Origin: Perlabentimonas gracilis
Lineage (GTDB): Bacteria > Bacteroidota > Bacteroidia > Bacteroidales > Tenuifilaceae
Reading direction: 5' to 3'
Assembly (NCBI RefSeq): GCF_011174675.1
Contig: NZ_JAANIG010000007.1
Coordinates: 1-64,000 of the forward strand
DNA length: 64,000 nt
Below, piece by piece: positions 42,896 through 51,641 of this stretch. Position numbers and translations under genes: made by a program. Positions within the stretch are counted from its first letter, which is position 1, and the number at the start of each line of letters is the position of its first letter. The notes beneath the pieces were generated by a model. It did no database searches. It was not told the origin of the DNA and worked only from the letters and a program-made list of their open reading frames with translations.

Positions 42896-43417
42896 GTGCT
42901 AGATTTAACAAAACCCCATTGGCTTGCCGCCTACACCAAGCCTCGAAACGAAAAAAAGGTATACCAGCGTTTGGTTGAGGCTGGGTACGAAACATATCTC
43001 CCCTTACATCGCACCCAAAAGCAGTGGAGCGATCGGAAGAAATGGGTTGAAGAACCACTACTTCGATCGTACATCTTCCTTAAGATCTCGGAGAAGGAGT
43101 ACTACCAAGCACTAACAATCCCCGGCCTAGTTCGCTATGTAACGTTTGAAGGCAAAGCCGCCCCAATTCCAGACAAACAGATTGAAGCGCTCAAACTCTT
43201 TTTGGGAGAGGAATTTGAAGTTGAGGTAACCGAAGAACAATTCGAACCCGGCCAAGCTGTAGATATTACCCTTGGTAAGCTAGCGGGATTAACTGGTGAG
43301 GTGGTAAAGCACAAGGGAAAGAGAAAGGTTATAATCAGGCTTGACCACATAACCCACTCCATTTTGGTAACCCTGCCAAGGGAATACATCACCAAGCAAA
43401 AAAGTACCTCAAAGTAA
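42896..43417 (+). CDS. UpxY/NusG-like transcription antiterminator
   Basis: A 173-residue NusG paralogue of the UpxY type, starting at GTG. It shows WLAAYTKPRNEKKVYQRLVEAGYETYLPLHRTQKQW, the family's NGN signature with a PLLRSYIFL core, and a C-terminal KOW domain (GKLAGLTGEVVKHKGKRKVIIRL). UpxY proteins allow read-through of capsule or O-antigen operons and usually lie at the head of one. Here no polysaccharide gene follows; rpiB faces it. Its target must lie elsewhere. Confidence 0.88.
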   Translation: MLDLTKPHWLAAYTKPRNEKKVYQRLVEAGYETYLPLHRTQKQWSDRKKWVEEPLLRSYIFLKISEKEYYQALTIPGLVRYVTFEGKAAPIPDKQIEALKLFLGEEFEVEVTEEQFEPGQAVDITLGKLAGLTGEVVKHKGKRKVIIRLDHITHSILVTLPREYITKQKSTSK

Positions 43418-43438
43418 TGCTGCCAGTAAAAAGTATAT

Positions 43439-43879
43439 CTATTCAGGCTCTATCTTACTAACACGGGTGCCATGCCTTCCTCCCTCAAACTCTGCGTTAA
43501 GGAATGCTTTGGCTATTTCTTTGGCCGTATCAACTGAAACAAATCGGGCTGGGATAGCACAAATATTGGCATCGTTATGCTGACGAGCCAATGCGGCAAT
43601 TTCGGGCAGCCAGCAAAGAGCCGAGCGTATCCCCTTGGTTTTATTGGCTGTAATATTTACTCCATTTCCGCTGCCACAAAGCACTATGCCCAAGTCGAAC
43701 TCCTTGTTGGCAACACTCTGAGCCACTGGACGAGCATAGTCGGGATAATCGATGCTATCGGGGGAGTAGGTTCCAAAATCTTGTAGCTCATGCCCTAAAT
43801 CTTGTAAAAACTGGACGAGTTGTACTTTTGTTTCAAAGCCAGCATGGTCACAGCCAATGGCTATTCGATATGTTCTCAT
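43439..43879 (-). CDS. rpiB: Ribose 5-phosphate isomerase B
   Basis: A 146-residue RpiB/LacAB-type enzyme that interconverts ribose 5-phosphate and ribulose 5-phosphate. The start RIAIGCDHAGFETK and the active-site loops GIVLCGSGNGVNITANK (catalytic Cys) and RSALCW are intact, as is HNDANICAIPARF. Normal length, cytoplasmic. A good promoter precedes it (43898-43927). Confidence 0.94.
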   Translation of the reverse strand: MRTYRIAIGCDHAGFETKVQLVQFLQDLGHELQDFGTYSPDSIDYPDYARPVAQSVANKEFDLGIVLCGSGNGVNITANKTKGIRSALCWLPEIAALARQHNDANICAIPARFVSVDTAKEIAKAFLNAEFEGGRHGTRVSKIEPE

Positions 43880-43897
43880 GGTTATTTGCTATTTTTG

Positions 43898-43927
43898 CAA
43901 AGATAGCCTCTTTAGCCATATTCACAA
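43898..43927 (-). promoter_or_regulatory. Promoter of rpiB
   Basis: On the minus strand TATCTTTG (43898-43905) matches the -7 consensus TAnnTTTG. TTG (43925-43927) lies 19 bases upstream as the -33 element. Confidence 0.65.
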
Positions 43928-43945
43928 TTAGCGCATCTTTTTAAA

Positions 43946-45070
43946 ATGTCGGGAATATATATACACGTACCCTTTTGCAAGCACAAGTGCGACTACTGCG
44001 ATTTCTACTCCATTGTTCCAAGTGGTGAAATGGATCGCTTTGGCAGTTACATATCGCAAGAATTGCGCCTCCGAAAAAATTACCTTGGCAACGACACCAT
44101 TGAAACAATTTACTTTGGTGGAGGAACCCCCTCGATGTTAGGCATAAAAGATATTGAGGCAATTTTAGATGATATTTCAGCAAACTTCCTGTTGAGTAAA
44201 AATGCAGAGATTACCATTGAGGCAAACCCCGATGATTTAGGTCTGATCTATCTACAAGATTTAAGAGGAGTTGGGATCAACCGCATTAGCATTGGCATTC
44301 AGTCGTTCGACGATGGTGACCTTAAGCAGCTTGGTCGTCGGCATGATGCTGCCCAAGGCTTAAAATCCATAGAGTGGGCATCGAAATCACAATTCGACAA
44401 TATTAGCATCGATTTGATTTATGGCCTGCCCTACTCCAGCACAAAGAAATGGGAGGACAACCTAGCCACTGCATTTGGGCTACCAGTAAAGCACCTATCA
44501 TGCTACCACTTAATATTTGAAGAGAATACACCCCTGTACAGAAAGATGAATAAAGGTGCTGTAAAGCCAGTTGATGAGGAGCTGAGCGTTGAGCAGTTTA
44601 AGATTATGCAACAAATCGCAAACCGGCATGAGTTTATTCACTACGAGATATCAAACCTAGCGCTAGAGGGTTACTACTCGAGGCACAACACATCGTACTG
44701 GAAGCAGATACCGTACCTTGGGCTAGGGCCATCGGCACACTCATACGATGGTAATAGTAGATGCTGGAACCCCAAATCGATTAGCCAGTGGTCAAAGGCA
44801 ATTGCCAGTGGCCGGCTAACCATTGAGGTTGAAACACTTTCGGAAAACGATAGGATAAACGACTACTTTTTAACCTCGCTACGCACCATTTGGGGTGCAA
44901 ATTTGGCTGACGTAGAAAAAAACTTTGGGAAGGATATGGCCTCAAAAGCCCGAGAAACAGCCAATAAGTATTTAAAAAAAGGAATGTTAGAGATTGAGGG
45001 CGACAGCATTTCGATTAAGCCAGAACACTTCCTGATCTCCGATGGAATAATTGTTGATTTTTTGATATAG
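43946..45070 (+). CDS. hemW: HemW-type radical SAM protein
   Basis: A 374-residue radical SAM protein related to HemN. The iron-sulfur ligands C11, C15 and C18 form C-x3-C-x2-C in FCKHKCDYCDFYS. FGGGTPSML near 52, EANPDDL near 92 and RISIGIQSFDD near 113 are family marks. HemW binds heme and acts as a heme chaperone, not as a coproporphyrinogen dehydrogenase. Its length fits HemW rather than HemN. It is divergent from rpiB. Confidence 0.9.
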   Translation: MSGIYIHVPFCKHKCDYCDFYSIVPSGEMDRFGSYISQELRLRKNYLGNDTIETIYFGGGTPSMLGIKDIEAILDDISANFLLSKNAEITIEANPDDLGLIYLQDLRGVGINRISIGIQSFDDGDLKQLGRRHDAAQGLKSIEWASKSQFDNISIDLIYGLPYSSTKKWEDNLATAFGLPVKHLSCYHLIFEENTPLYRKMNKGAVKPVDEELSVEQFKIMQQIANRHEFIHYEISNLALEGYYSRHNTSYWKQIPYLGLGPSAHSYDGNSRCWNPKSISQWSKAIASGRLTIEVETLSENDRINDYFLTSLRTIWGANLADVEKNFGKDMASKARETANKYLKKGMLEIEGDSISIKPEHFLISDGIIVDFLI

Positions 45071-45266
45071 CTATTCGCCCCAATGAAAATGTATTAAAGC
45101 ACCAACAAGCAAATCTTTCTTTGCATTTGTAACCGCAAGGGGAATATGCCGTAGAACAAACCTGTGCTTACTGCTCAATGCCAATTTCTTATAGCTAGTT
45201 TTTTCTGAGTTAACCCTGCAATTGATTTTTTGACCTCGAATTAAATTCTGCTTTCGTAATTTTTAT

Positions 45267-46163
45267 ATGAAGAATATATCAAACCTAGTAACAGCAGCCT
45301 CTTTTTTTGTTGGAATAGTGCTAATTGGCATCATGCCCTTTAGGGTAATGTATTGGTTCTCCAATTTGTTTGCATTTTTACTGCATAAAGTATTTGGTTA
45401 CCGACGAAGAATAATTGACGAGAACCTTTCGAGAGCATACCCCAACATAACTGAAGAAGAGAAGCGAAAGTTAATAAAACGAATATACAGAAACATCTCC
45501 GATGTGTTTGTAGAGGGGGTAAAAGCATTCATTATGCCACACAAGCAGGTGGTAAAGCGGCACAAGGTATTAAACCCCGAGGTAATTGAGCCCTACCTAA
45601 AAATGGGGCATAGCATTATTGGCCTTACAGGCCACATTGCCAACTGGGAGTGGGGAAGCCTTTCGGCCAGCGGCCAAATTAATGCAAGCGTTGTGGCGTT
45701 TTACAAGGAGCTCTCCAACCCAATTGTCGATCGGTTTGTAAAGGCAAGTCGAAGAAAGTATGGGACAATTCTTGCATCGATAAAAAACACCGCCGAAACC
45801 TTTGAGAGACATATCGACAAGAACACTGTTTTTGTAATGGCTGCCGATCAAAGCCCATTGAAAAAGCAGCTGGAACACGCTTACTGGACCACCTTCTTTG
45901 GTCAGCAAACTCCCTTTTTGTATGGCCCGGAGAAATACTCAACCAAACACGGCCTCCCTGTTTTTTACATTGATATCGATAGAGTAAAGCGCGGTTATTA
46001 CGAAGTGACACTCTCGCTATTATCCAACAAGCCCCAATTGCTGGCCGCGGGGGAGCTAACCAAAATATATGCCCTAAAGCTGGAGGAGGTAATAAGAAGA
46101 AAACCTGAGGATTGGCTGTGGTCGCACCGAAGGTGGCGTTTTGCCACGCCAATTGAAGAATAG
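45267..46163 (+). CDS. LpxL-like lipid A acyltransferase
   Basis: A 298-residue lysophospholipid-acyltransferase-family protein of the LpxL/HtrB type. One N-terminal membrane helix is followed by the catalytic block LTGHIANWEWG near 121-130 (H-x4-E) and FVMAADQSP near 190. YGPEKYSTKHGLPVFYIDI near 215 and PEDWLWSHRRWRF at the C-terminus are characteristic. It adds a secondary acyl chain to lipid A or acts on a related lipid. It stands alone. Confidence 0.9.
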   Translation: MKNISNLVTAASFFVGIVLIGIMPFRVMYWFSNLFAFLLHKVFGYRRRIIDENLSRAYPNITEEEKRKLIKRIYRNISDVFVEGVKAFIMPHKQVVKRHKVLNPEVIEPYLKMGHSIIGLTGHIANWEWGSLSASGQINASVVAFYKELSNPIVDRFVKASRRKYGTILASIKNTAETFERHIDKNTVFVMAADQSPLKKQLEHAYWTTFFGQQTPFLYGPEKYSTKHGLPVFYIDIDRVKRGYYEVTLSLLSNKPQLLAAGELTKIYALKLEEVIRRKPEDWLWSHRRWRFATPIEE

Positions 46164-46172
46164 AAGGAAAAA

Positions 46173-46580
46173 TTATAGGTTAACCTCCTCGGCATATACA
46201 AGGTACCACTTGCGCTTTATTACCTCAAACCGAAACTCTACGCTAAAGCCAGAGTTGTCAATCCATGATTTTTGGGTAAACGACCTTGGTTGCTGCTCGT
46301 AGGTGATGCTAAATATCGATGTGTCGACCTCGAAGACAGGAACCGTAAGGGTTGTCCAATTCTCCTTGGTCCAACTACGCTCTCCGTCACCATCAATTCT
46401 TTTCCCTTGCAACGGAAAGTGTAACCGCGAGTACTGGAAGGCACTATCAGTATGAAACCTGCTGTAAAAGGTTTCGAACTTTTCAGTGCGACTGTGTATT
46501 CGCTGTGTTGTGCATCCGCTCCAAAATAACGATATCAAGGTAAAGGCAACTATTGCTAGTGCAACGCTATGCTTTCTCAT
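46173..46580 (-). CDS. Lipoprotein of unknown function (135 aa)
   Basis: A 135-residue protein with a lipoprotein signal peptide (AFTLISLFWSGC near residue 23). The remainder is a small domain with aromatic residues (YSRFHTDSAFQYSRLHFPLQG, FRFEVIKRKWYLVYAEE) of unrecognised family. It overlaps the end of the glycosyltransferase gene by 14 bases and is the last gene of that operon. Confidence 0.7.
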   Translation of the reverse strand: MRKHSVALAIVAFTLISLFWSGCTTQRIHSRTEKFETFYSRFHTDSAFQYSRLHFPLQGKRIDGDGERSWTKENWTTLTVPVFEVDTSIFSITYEQQPRSFTQKSWIDNSGFSVEFRFEVIKRKWYLVYAEEVNL

Positions 46581-47673
46581 TCGTCAAGATGTTAATAAGG
46601 TTAACGTATTTATCAACAACAATAGACCATGTATATTGTTGTTTCACTCTTCTATCGCAGCGCTGGGCCATGGTCTTTCGTTCATTGTTATCGAAGTTCC
46701 ATATGGCTTTAATTGCTGCCATCAGCTCATCATTGTTTTTAAAGTATAAGCCGCCGTCGGCAAGTGTTTCGCGGTTATACTCATTATCGCTTGCTACGAT
46801 GGTACAACCTGCAGCCATAGCATCGAGTAGCGAGGGATTTGTTCCCCCAGCTGTATGCCCATGATAATACACGCGGCAATTCTTACGCAAACTATTGAGC
46901 GATGCCAGATGGTAAATACCTCCGGCAAAAATAACATTTCTGTTGGTAGCGTACCTTTTGGTTAAAACGTTGCCGTAAGGAGTATTTACTCCACCTACCA
47001 CAACCAACTTTTTGTTTAGTAAAGCAAACGCCTTAATGGCCTGCTCAATCCTGTTCTCGGGTTCAATTCGGGCAACAAGGAGTCCGTATTCCATTGGTGT
47101 TAGGTTATACTTTTCCGTACAACCATCATTTTCAGCGCCTTCACCAAACTGGGCACCATAGGGTATGAAAACCGCCTCCTTTCGGTACTTGCTCATGAGG
47201 TAGCGCAGAACAGCCATGCTATCGGCCACCATTACTCTTGAGTACCTAGCGGCCAATCTTTCCGATAATTTAAGAACGAAACGTGCCACTACTCCCCACT
47301 TCTCCCGTTTCCACTCCAAGCCATCCATATTAACAACAAGTTTATCCCTAAATGCTTTGGAGAAGAAGGGGAAAAAAATGGAAGGGCTATGACCACAGCA
47401 AATGATCACATCGGGGTTATGTTGTTGTAAAATACTAAGCGACGACAGGTTGTACTGAACCCTTTGCAAGTTTTTGGGTAGGTATCTGAAAACCTTTACA
47501 CCAAATCTCGAAACGGATTCAAATGGTTCAAGGTAATTGTTTTCGGTATAGGGCTGATAGACAGTTACATTATACCCCTGCGTTTGGAGTCTTACCGAAA
47601 TATTCTCGGCAAAGGCCTCAAACCCCCCATAAGTATTGGGGATACCCTTAGTACCAATAATAGCAATCTTCAA
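46567..47673 (-). CDS. Glycosyltransferase, DUF1972/GT4-like
   Basis: A 368-residue cytoplasmic glycosyltransferase with two Rossmann-like domains. It starts with MKIAIIGTKGIPNTYGGFEAFAENI, the DUF1972 signature. The C-terminal donor-binding part contains HTAGGTNPSLLDAMAAGCTIVASDNEYNRE. Relatives are rhamnosyl- or galactosyltransferases for surface polysaccharides. It starts three bases after the kinase gene stop and belongs to a three-gene operon with kinase and lipoprotein. Confidence 0.9.
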   Translation of the reverse strand: MKIAIIGTKGIPNTYGGFEAFAENISVRLQTQGYNVTVYQPYTENNYLEPFESVSRFGVKVFRYLPKNLQRVQYNLSSLSILQQHNPDVIICCGHSPSIFFPFFSKAFRDKLVVNMDGLEWKREKWGVVARFVLKLSERLAARYSRVMVADSMAVLRYLMSKYRKEAVFIPYGAQFGEGAENDGCTEKYNLTPMEYGLLVARIEPENRIEQAIKAFALLNKKLVVVGGVNTPYGNVLTKRYATNRNVIFAGGIYHLASLNSLRKNCRVYYHGHTAGGTNPSLLDAMAAGCTIVASDNEYNRETLADGGLYFKNNDELMAAIKAIWNFDNNERKTMAQRCDRRVKQQYTWSIVVDKYVNLINILTNEKA

Positions 47674-47676
47674 AGG

Positions 47677-48894
47677 TTAAATAGGTTCTGTAATTTTATC
47701 GGATTTTGGAACCGTAAATATGAAACTACTCCCCTTTCCCAGGGTGCTCTCCACCCATATTTTACCTCCGTTGCGCTCAACAAACTCGTGGCAAAGAATT
47801 AAGCCCAAGCCCGTTCCCTTTTCTTGCGAAGTACCTATGGTGGTTGGGTTTGAATCGATCATAAACAACTTTTTCTGATCATGCTCGCTAATCCCAATGC
47901 CACTATCGGCAATGGTAACTAACCAAAACTCATCCTGGGGTTTAACTGATACCGAAACCTTACCATCGGAAGAAGTAAATTTTATGGCGTTGGTGAGCAG
48001 GTTGCGAATAACTGCTGTAATCTGGTTTGTATCAACAAATGCTGTACACTCGTCGCAAAGCGAAACCACAATCTCAATCCCCTTGTTCTCGGCATTGCCC
48101 GCCAGCAACTCAACACTATCGTGCACTATATCTCTAAGGCTAACGAATTTCGGTCTAAGTGGCATTCTGCCGGTTTGCACCATCGACCACTGAAGCAGAT
48201 TCTCCAGTAGGTTAAAAGTATTATTTGAGTACTTATAGATTTGCTTAATGAAGTTCTTAAGGCTGTCAGAATCGAAGGTTTCAAACTCACGGGCTAACAA
48301 CTCACTCAGTCCCAACACAGTGCTAAACGGGTTCTTTAGGTCGTGTGCTATGATGGCAAAAAACTTGTCCTTTGTGGAGTTGAGGGCCTCCAGCTCGGCT
48401 CGCTGCTTTTCCAGCTCTTTGGCCTGCATCTCAATCTCAATATTCTTTTGAGTAAGTTCCGCTTCGAGCTTATTGTAGTCCCGTAACCTTATCACAAGGG
48501 CCTTAAGCATACCCTGCGATATATCGGGACGTTTCTCAATGAGTGAGTAGAACACCCGCTGCTCAAGCCTAAGCAGCTCTGTAGATTCAACGGCTGTAAC
48601 GCTTGCGCTTCGTGGAGTTGAGTCGACCAAAGAGTACTCTCCAAAATACTCGTTGCTTGAAAAGTATGCAAAGATATGATCGCCAGAATGAACCTTTACC
48701 TTACCCGACACCACAAGGTATAGGGAGTAATCCTTATCACCCTTATTGAATAAAACCTCATCGGCGCTAATTGACCTTGGCGTTAAGACCTCAGCCAAAT
48801 CAAAAAGCAGATCTTTTTCAAGATCCTTAAAGATTGAAATCGATGTTAGTAACTTTACCCTAGCATCTGTGTCACCAGAAAAAGAAATGGTCAT
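47677..48894 (-). CDS. Cyclic-nucleotide-binding-domain histidine kinase
   Basis: A 405-residue soluble kinase. Residues about 15-135 form a cyclic-nucleotide-binding-like domain (LFNKGDKDYSLYLVVSGKVKVH, YFGEYSLVDSTPRSASVTAVE). A coiled coil leads to HisKA with FAIIAHDLKNPFSTVLG (His near 185). HATPase motifs are NLLTNAIKFTSSDG, IADSGIGI and EKGTGLGLILC. No receiver domain. It heads the operon with the glycosyltransferase, so it may tune surface-sugar synthesis. The ligand cannot be known from sequence. Confidence 0.9.
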   Translation of the reverse strand: MTISFSGDTDARVKLLTSISIFKDLEKDLLFDLAEVLTPRSISADEVLFNKGDKDYSLYLVVSGKVKVHSGDHIFAYFSSNEYFGEYSLVDSTPRSASVTAVESTELLRLEQRVFYSLIEKRPDISQGMLKALVIRLRDYNKLEAELTQKNIEIEMQAKELEKQRAELEALNSTKDKFFAIIAHDLKNPFSTVLGLSELLAREFETFDSDSLKNFIKQIYKYSNNTFNLLENLLQWSMVQTGRMPLRPKFVSLRDIVHDSVELLAGNAENKGIEIVVSLCDECTAFVDTNQITAVIRNLLTNAIKFTSSDGKVSVSVKPQDEFWLVTIADSGIGISEHDQKKLFMIDSNPTTIGTSQEKGTGLGLILCHEFVERNGGKIWVESTLGKGSSFIFTVPKSDKITEPI

Positions 48895-49141
48895 TGCGTG
48901 TTTTTAAGTTGTATGGTGGCTTCGTTTGATTAGCTACTTAGCAGTTACTTAGTTAAGTACCCTATGGCATCGAAAGCAAAAATAATTAAAAATTAATAGC
49001 ATTCATGTTTTTTTAGGCCAATTCTGCATTTTAAGACAATAGCGCATCCAATAAAGTAATAAATTAGACAAATTGTACCCTCGATATCCTAATTTTTGCT
49101 ATGTTTAAAGCTTGATAAGATAATCCAACACCCCCTTTGTT

Positions 49142-51436
49142 ATGAAGATTAAGCTCAATGTTCGACAGAAAATTTCCGTTTTTGTTCTAGGCGTAGCCTT
49201 GATTCTGTTTGCAGTTACCATTGGCTATTTTTCAACAACTTCGCAAAGAGCTGCCCGAAAAAACCTAACCGATCTCACCATCGCATACACCGACCATTAC
49301 TCAAAGGTAATTGAGAGCTGGCTGAATAGTGATATAGCAGTAGCCCGAACCATCTCAAGCTCATTTTTGGAGAATAGGCAGCTGCCTTTTGAGCAGTGGC
49401 GCGAGCTAATTATGGGTATGTATCGTCAGGTAATGGTTACCAACCCCCATTTTGATGCCATATGGGATAGCTGGGAGCTTACTTACCTCGACCCCAGCTG
49501 GGACAAACCCTATGGAAGGTGGCTGCACATTTTTGTGCGGGAGAACGGTAGGCTTGTTTCAAGATATGAACAGCGAAGTATGGATGGAGACCCTGCTGCC
49601 TATGGAGCACTCAAAGCTTCGGGCAAAGAGTCGGTTATTGAGCCCTATGTTTCAGCATTTCAGCAGGGTGGGCTAATGACCTCGCTGGTGGCTCCAATGA
49701 ATATCAACGGACAGTTTATTGGAGTGGTGGGTATCGATCTTTTTCTTGGCCGATTTCAAGATCTTATAACCAGCATAAAGCCATACGAAGAGGGAAACGC
49801 ATTCCTTATCTCCAACCAGGGAACTTTTGTTGCGCATGCCGACACCAGCATCTTTTCGCGCAAATTTCAGGAGGTATTCCCCAACCTTGAAGATGAACAG
49901 CAGGTAATGCACAAAATTAGAAGGGGGCAAAAGTTCAGCTTTACACATAAAAATGATGCAGGCGAAAGTTACTTCTACAGCTTTAGCCCAATAACCGTTG
50001 GCAGGACTGAAACACCTTGGTCGCTGGGTATGGCTATACCCGAAAAAACCATCCTAATGGATGCCACCAAGAGCTACAATACAGGGCTTTTGGTTGGGGT
50101 AATTGGTATGATAATTCTTGTTATCACCATTGTCCTCCTTGCCGATAGCATTACCAAGCCAATTAAGCACATCACCCACCTACTCGAAGATCTTGCACAC
50201 GGAAGAATAGACAAGGGTATGCACGTTATGCTTAACACGGGTGATGAGGTTGCCCGAATGGGCGATGCGCTAAACAAGTCGATTGATGGACTGCTGTCCA
50301 AAACAGAATTTGCCAAAAGTATTGAGGAGGGTAAGCTAGATGCAGAGCTTAACCTTTTGAGTAATGATGATGTGCTGGGCAAATCGCTACTCGATATGCG
50401 CGAAAGTCTTAGAAAGGCGGAGAATGACGAACAGCAGAGAAAAGCTGAGGATGAAAAACGAAGATGGACAAACGAGGGGCTAGCCAAGTTTGGTGATATT
50501 CTTAGGCAGAACAACGACAACCTATCTAAGCTCAGTGAGGAAATCATTAAAAACCTGGTGTGGTATATCAACGCCAATCTGGGTGGTGTTTTTGTTAAAA
50601 ACGATAACAACTCACCCGTTACGTACGACTTGGCAGCTTCTTTCGCTTACGATAGGAATAGATACATAACCAAATCGTTCGAACTGGGTGAGGGGCTTAT
50701 TGGCTCATGTGCAGCCGAGAAAGGCACCATATACCTAAAGGAACTCCCCGAGGATTATGTCGAAATTAAGTCGGGATTAGGCACCACCAACCCAAACAAC
50801 GTACTTATTGTACCTTTGGTTGTAGAAGACGAGGTGATGGGAGTTATTGAGATAGCTTCGCTTAAGATTTTTGAGCCCCACGAGATTGAGTTCGTTGAAA
50901 TTATTGGAGAGAGCATTGCCTCAACCCTACGTACGGTTAGGGTAAACCAAAGAACTACGGAACTTCTTCAGAAATCGCAGGAACAAGCCGAGGTAATGGC
51001 CGCTCAGGAAGAGGAGATGCGGCAAAACCTTGAGGAACTGCAAGCCACGCAGGAAGAGGCTACTCGTAAATCGATAGAAATGGAGGGCATAATTGAAGCG
51101 TTAAACGCATCGGCCTACGTTATGGAGTACGATTCCAAAGGAAAGATCATAAACATTAACGAAGCCTACCTCGACCTGCTAGGGCTAAAGCGCGAAGAGA
51201 CAATTGGCACTCACCACTCCGATAATCTAGTGCTTACCGAGCAACAACGTATGCATTATGAGGAGTTTTGGTCCGATTTGCGCAGGGGTAAAGTTCAAAA
51301 ACAAACTACTCGGGTGAACTTGGCGGGCAAAGAGTTTATATTTTTGGAAACCTACACCCCAATTAGAGATGCCAGCGGTAAGGTATACAAAATTCTAAAG
51401 GTGGCCACGGATATAGGCAATGCCAGCAATGAATAA
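49142..51436 (+). CDS. Cache-HAMP-GAF-PAS receptor without output domain
   Basis: A 764-residue membrane receptor. The first membrane helix is near 12-30 and a double Cache domain fills about 35-305 (FDAIWDSWELTYLDPSWDKPYGRW, GVVGIDLFLGRFQDLI). The second membrane helix lies at about 317-340, followed by HAMP (about 340-395). A coiled coil, a GAF domain (about 470-615), another coiled coil (about 620-660) and a C-terminal PAS domain (GIIEALNASAYVMEYDSKGKIININEAY) complete it. There is no kinase, cyclase or methyl-accepting signalling tip. It probably passes its signal to a partner protein. Confidence 0.85.
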   Translation: MKIKLNVRQKISVFVLGVALILFAVTIGYFSTTSQRAARKNLTDLTIAYTDHYSKVIESWLNSDIAVARTISSSFLENRQLPFEQWRELIMGMYRQVMVTNPHFDAIWDSWELTYLDPSWDKPYGRWLHIFVRENGRLVSRYEQRSMDGDPAAYGALKASGKESVIEPYVSAFQQGGLMTSLVAPMNINGQFIGVVGIDLFLGRFQDLITSIKPYEEGNAFLISNQGTFVAHADTSIFSRKFQEVFPNLEDEQQVMHKIRRGQKFSFTHKNDAGESYFYSFSPITVGRTETPWSLGMAIPEKTILMDATKSYNTGLLVGVIGMIILVITIVLLADSITKPIKHITHLLEDLAHGRIDKGMHVMLNTGDEVARMGDALNKSIDGLLSKTEFAKSIEEGKLDAELNLLSNDDVLGKSLLDMRESLRKAENDEQQRKAEDEKRRWTNEGLAKFGDILRQNNDNLSKLSEEIIKNLVWYINANLGGVFVKNDNNSPVTYDLAASFAYDRNRYITKSFELGEGLIGSCAAEKGTIYLKELPEDYVEIKSGLGTTNPNNVLIVPLVVEDEVMGVIEIASLKIFEPHEIEFVEIIGESIASTLRTVRVNQRTTELLQKSQEQAEVMAAQEEEMRQNLEELQATQEEATRKSIEMEGIIEALNASAYVMEYDSKGKIININEAYLDLLGLKREETIGTHHSDNLVLTEQQRMHYEEFWSDLRRGKVQKQTTRVNLAGKEFIFLETYTPIRDASGKVYKILKVATDIGNASNE

Positions 51437-51492
51437 TTAAACAAAAACTAATCAATACTTTTGGGAAATAACAACTACCTGGTGTAGCTTCT

Positions 51493-51547
51493 GCCTCCCC
51501 AATCCCCCTTTTAGCATAAGCTAAAATTGGGCTGGGGAACTTGAGGC
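51493..51547. repeat. Long imperfect hairpin
   Basis: Nested stems are GCCTC (51493-51497)/GAGGC (51543-51547), CCCC/GGGG, CCC/GGG and TTTTAGC (51509-51515)/GCTAAAA (51520-51526) around ATAA. No T-run follows. It may be a palindromic intergenic repeat. Confidence 0.45.
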
Positions 51548-51641
51548 GTAAGGCAACCAAAACACCCGTATTGATTTAACCCGCTTTTATAATGCTGGTC
51601 TAAATCACAACTTTATCCTATTAACCTAAAACTCTTAACCT

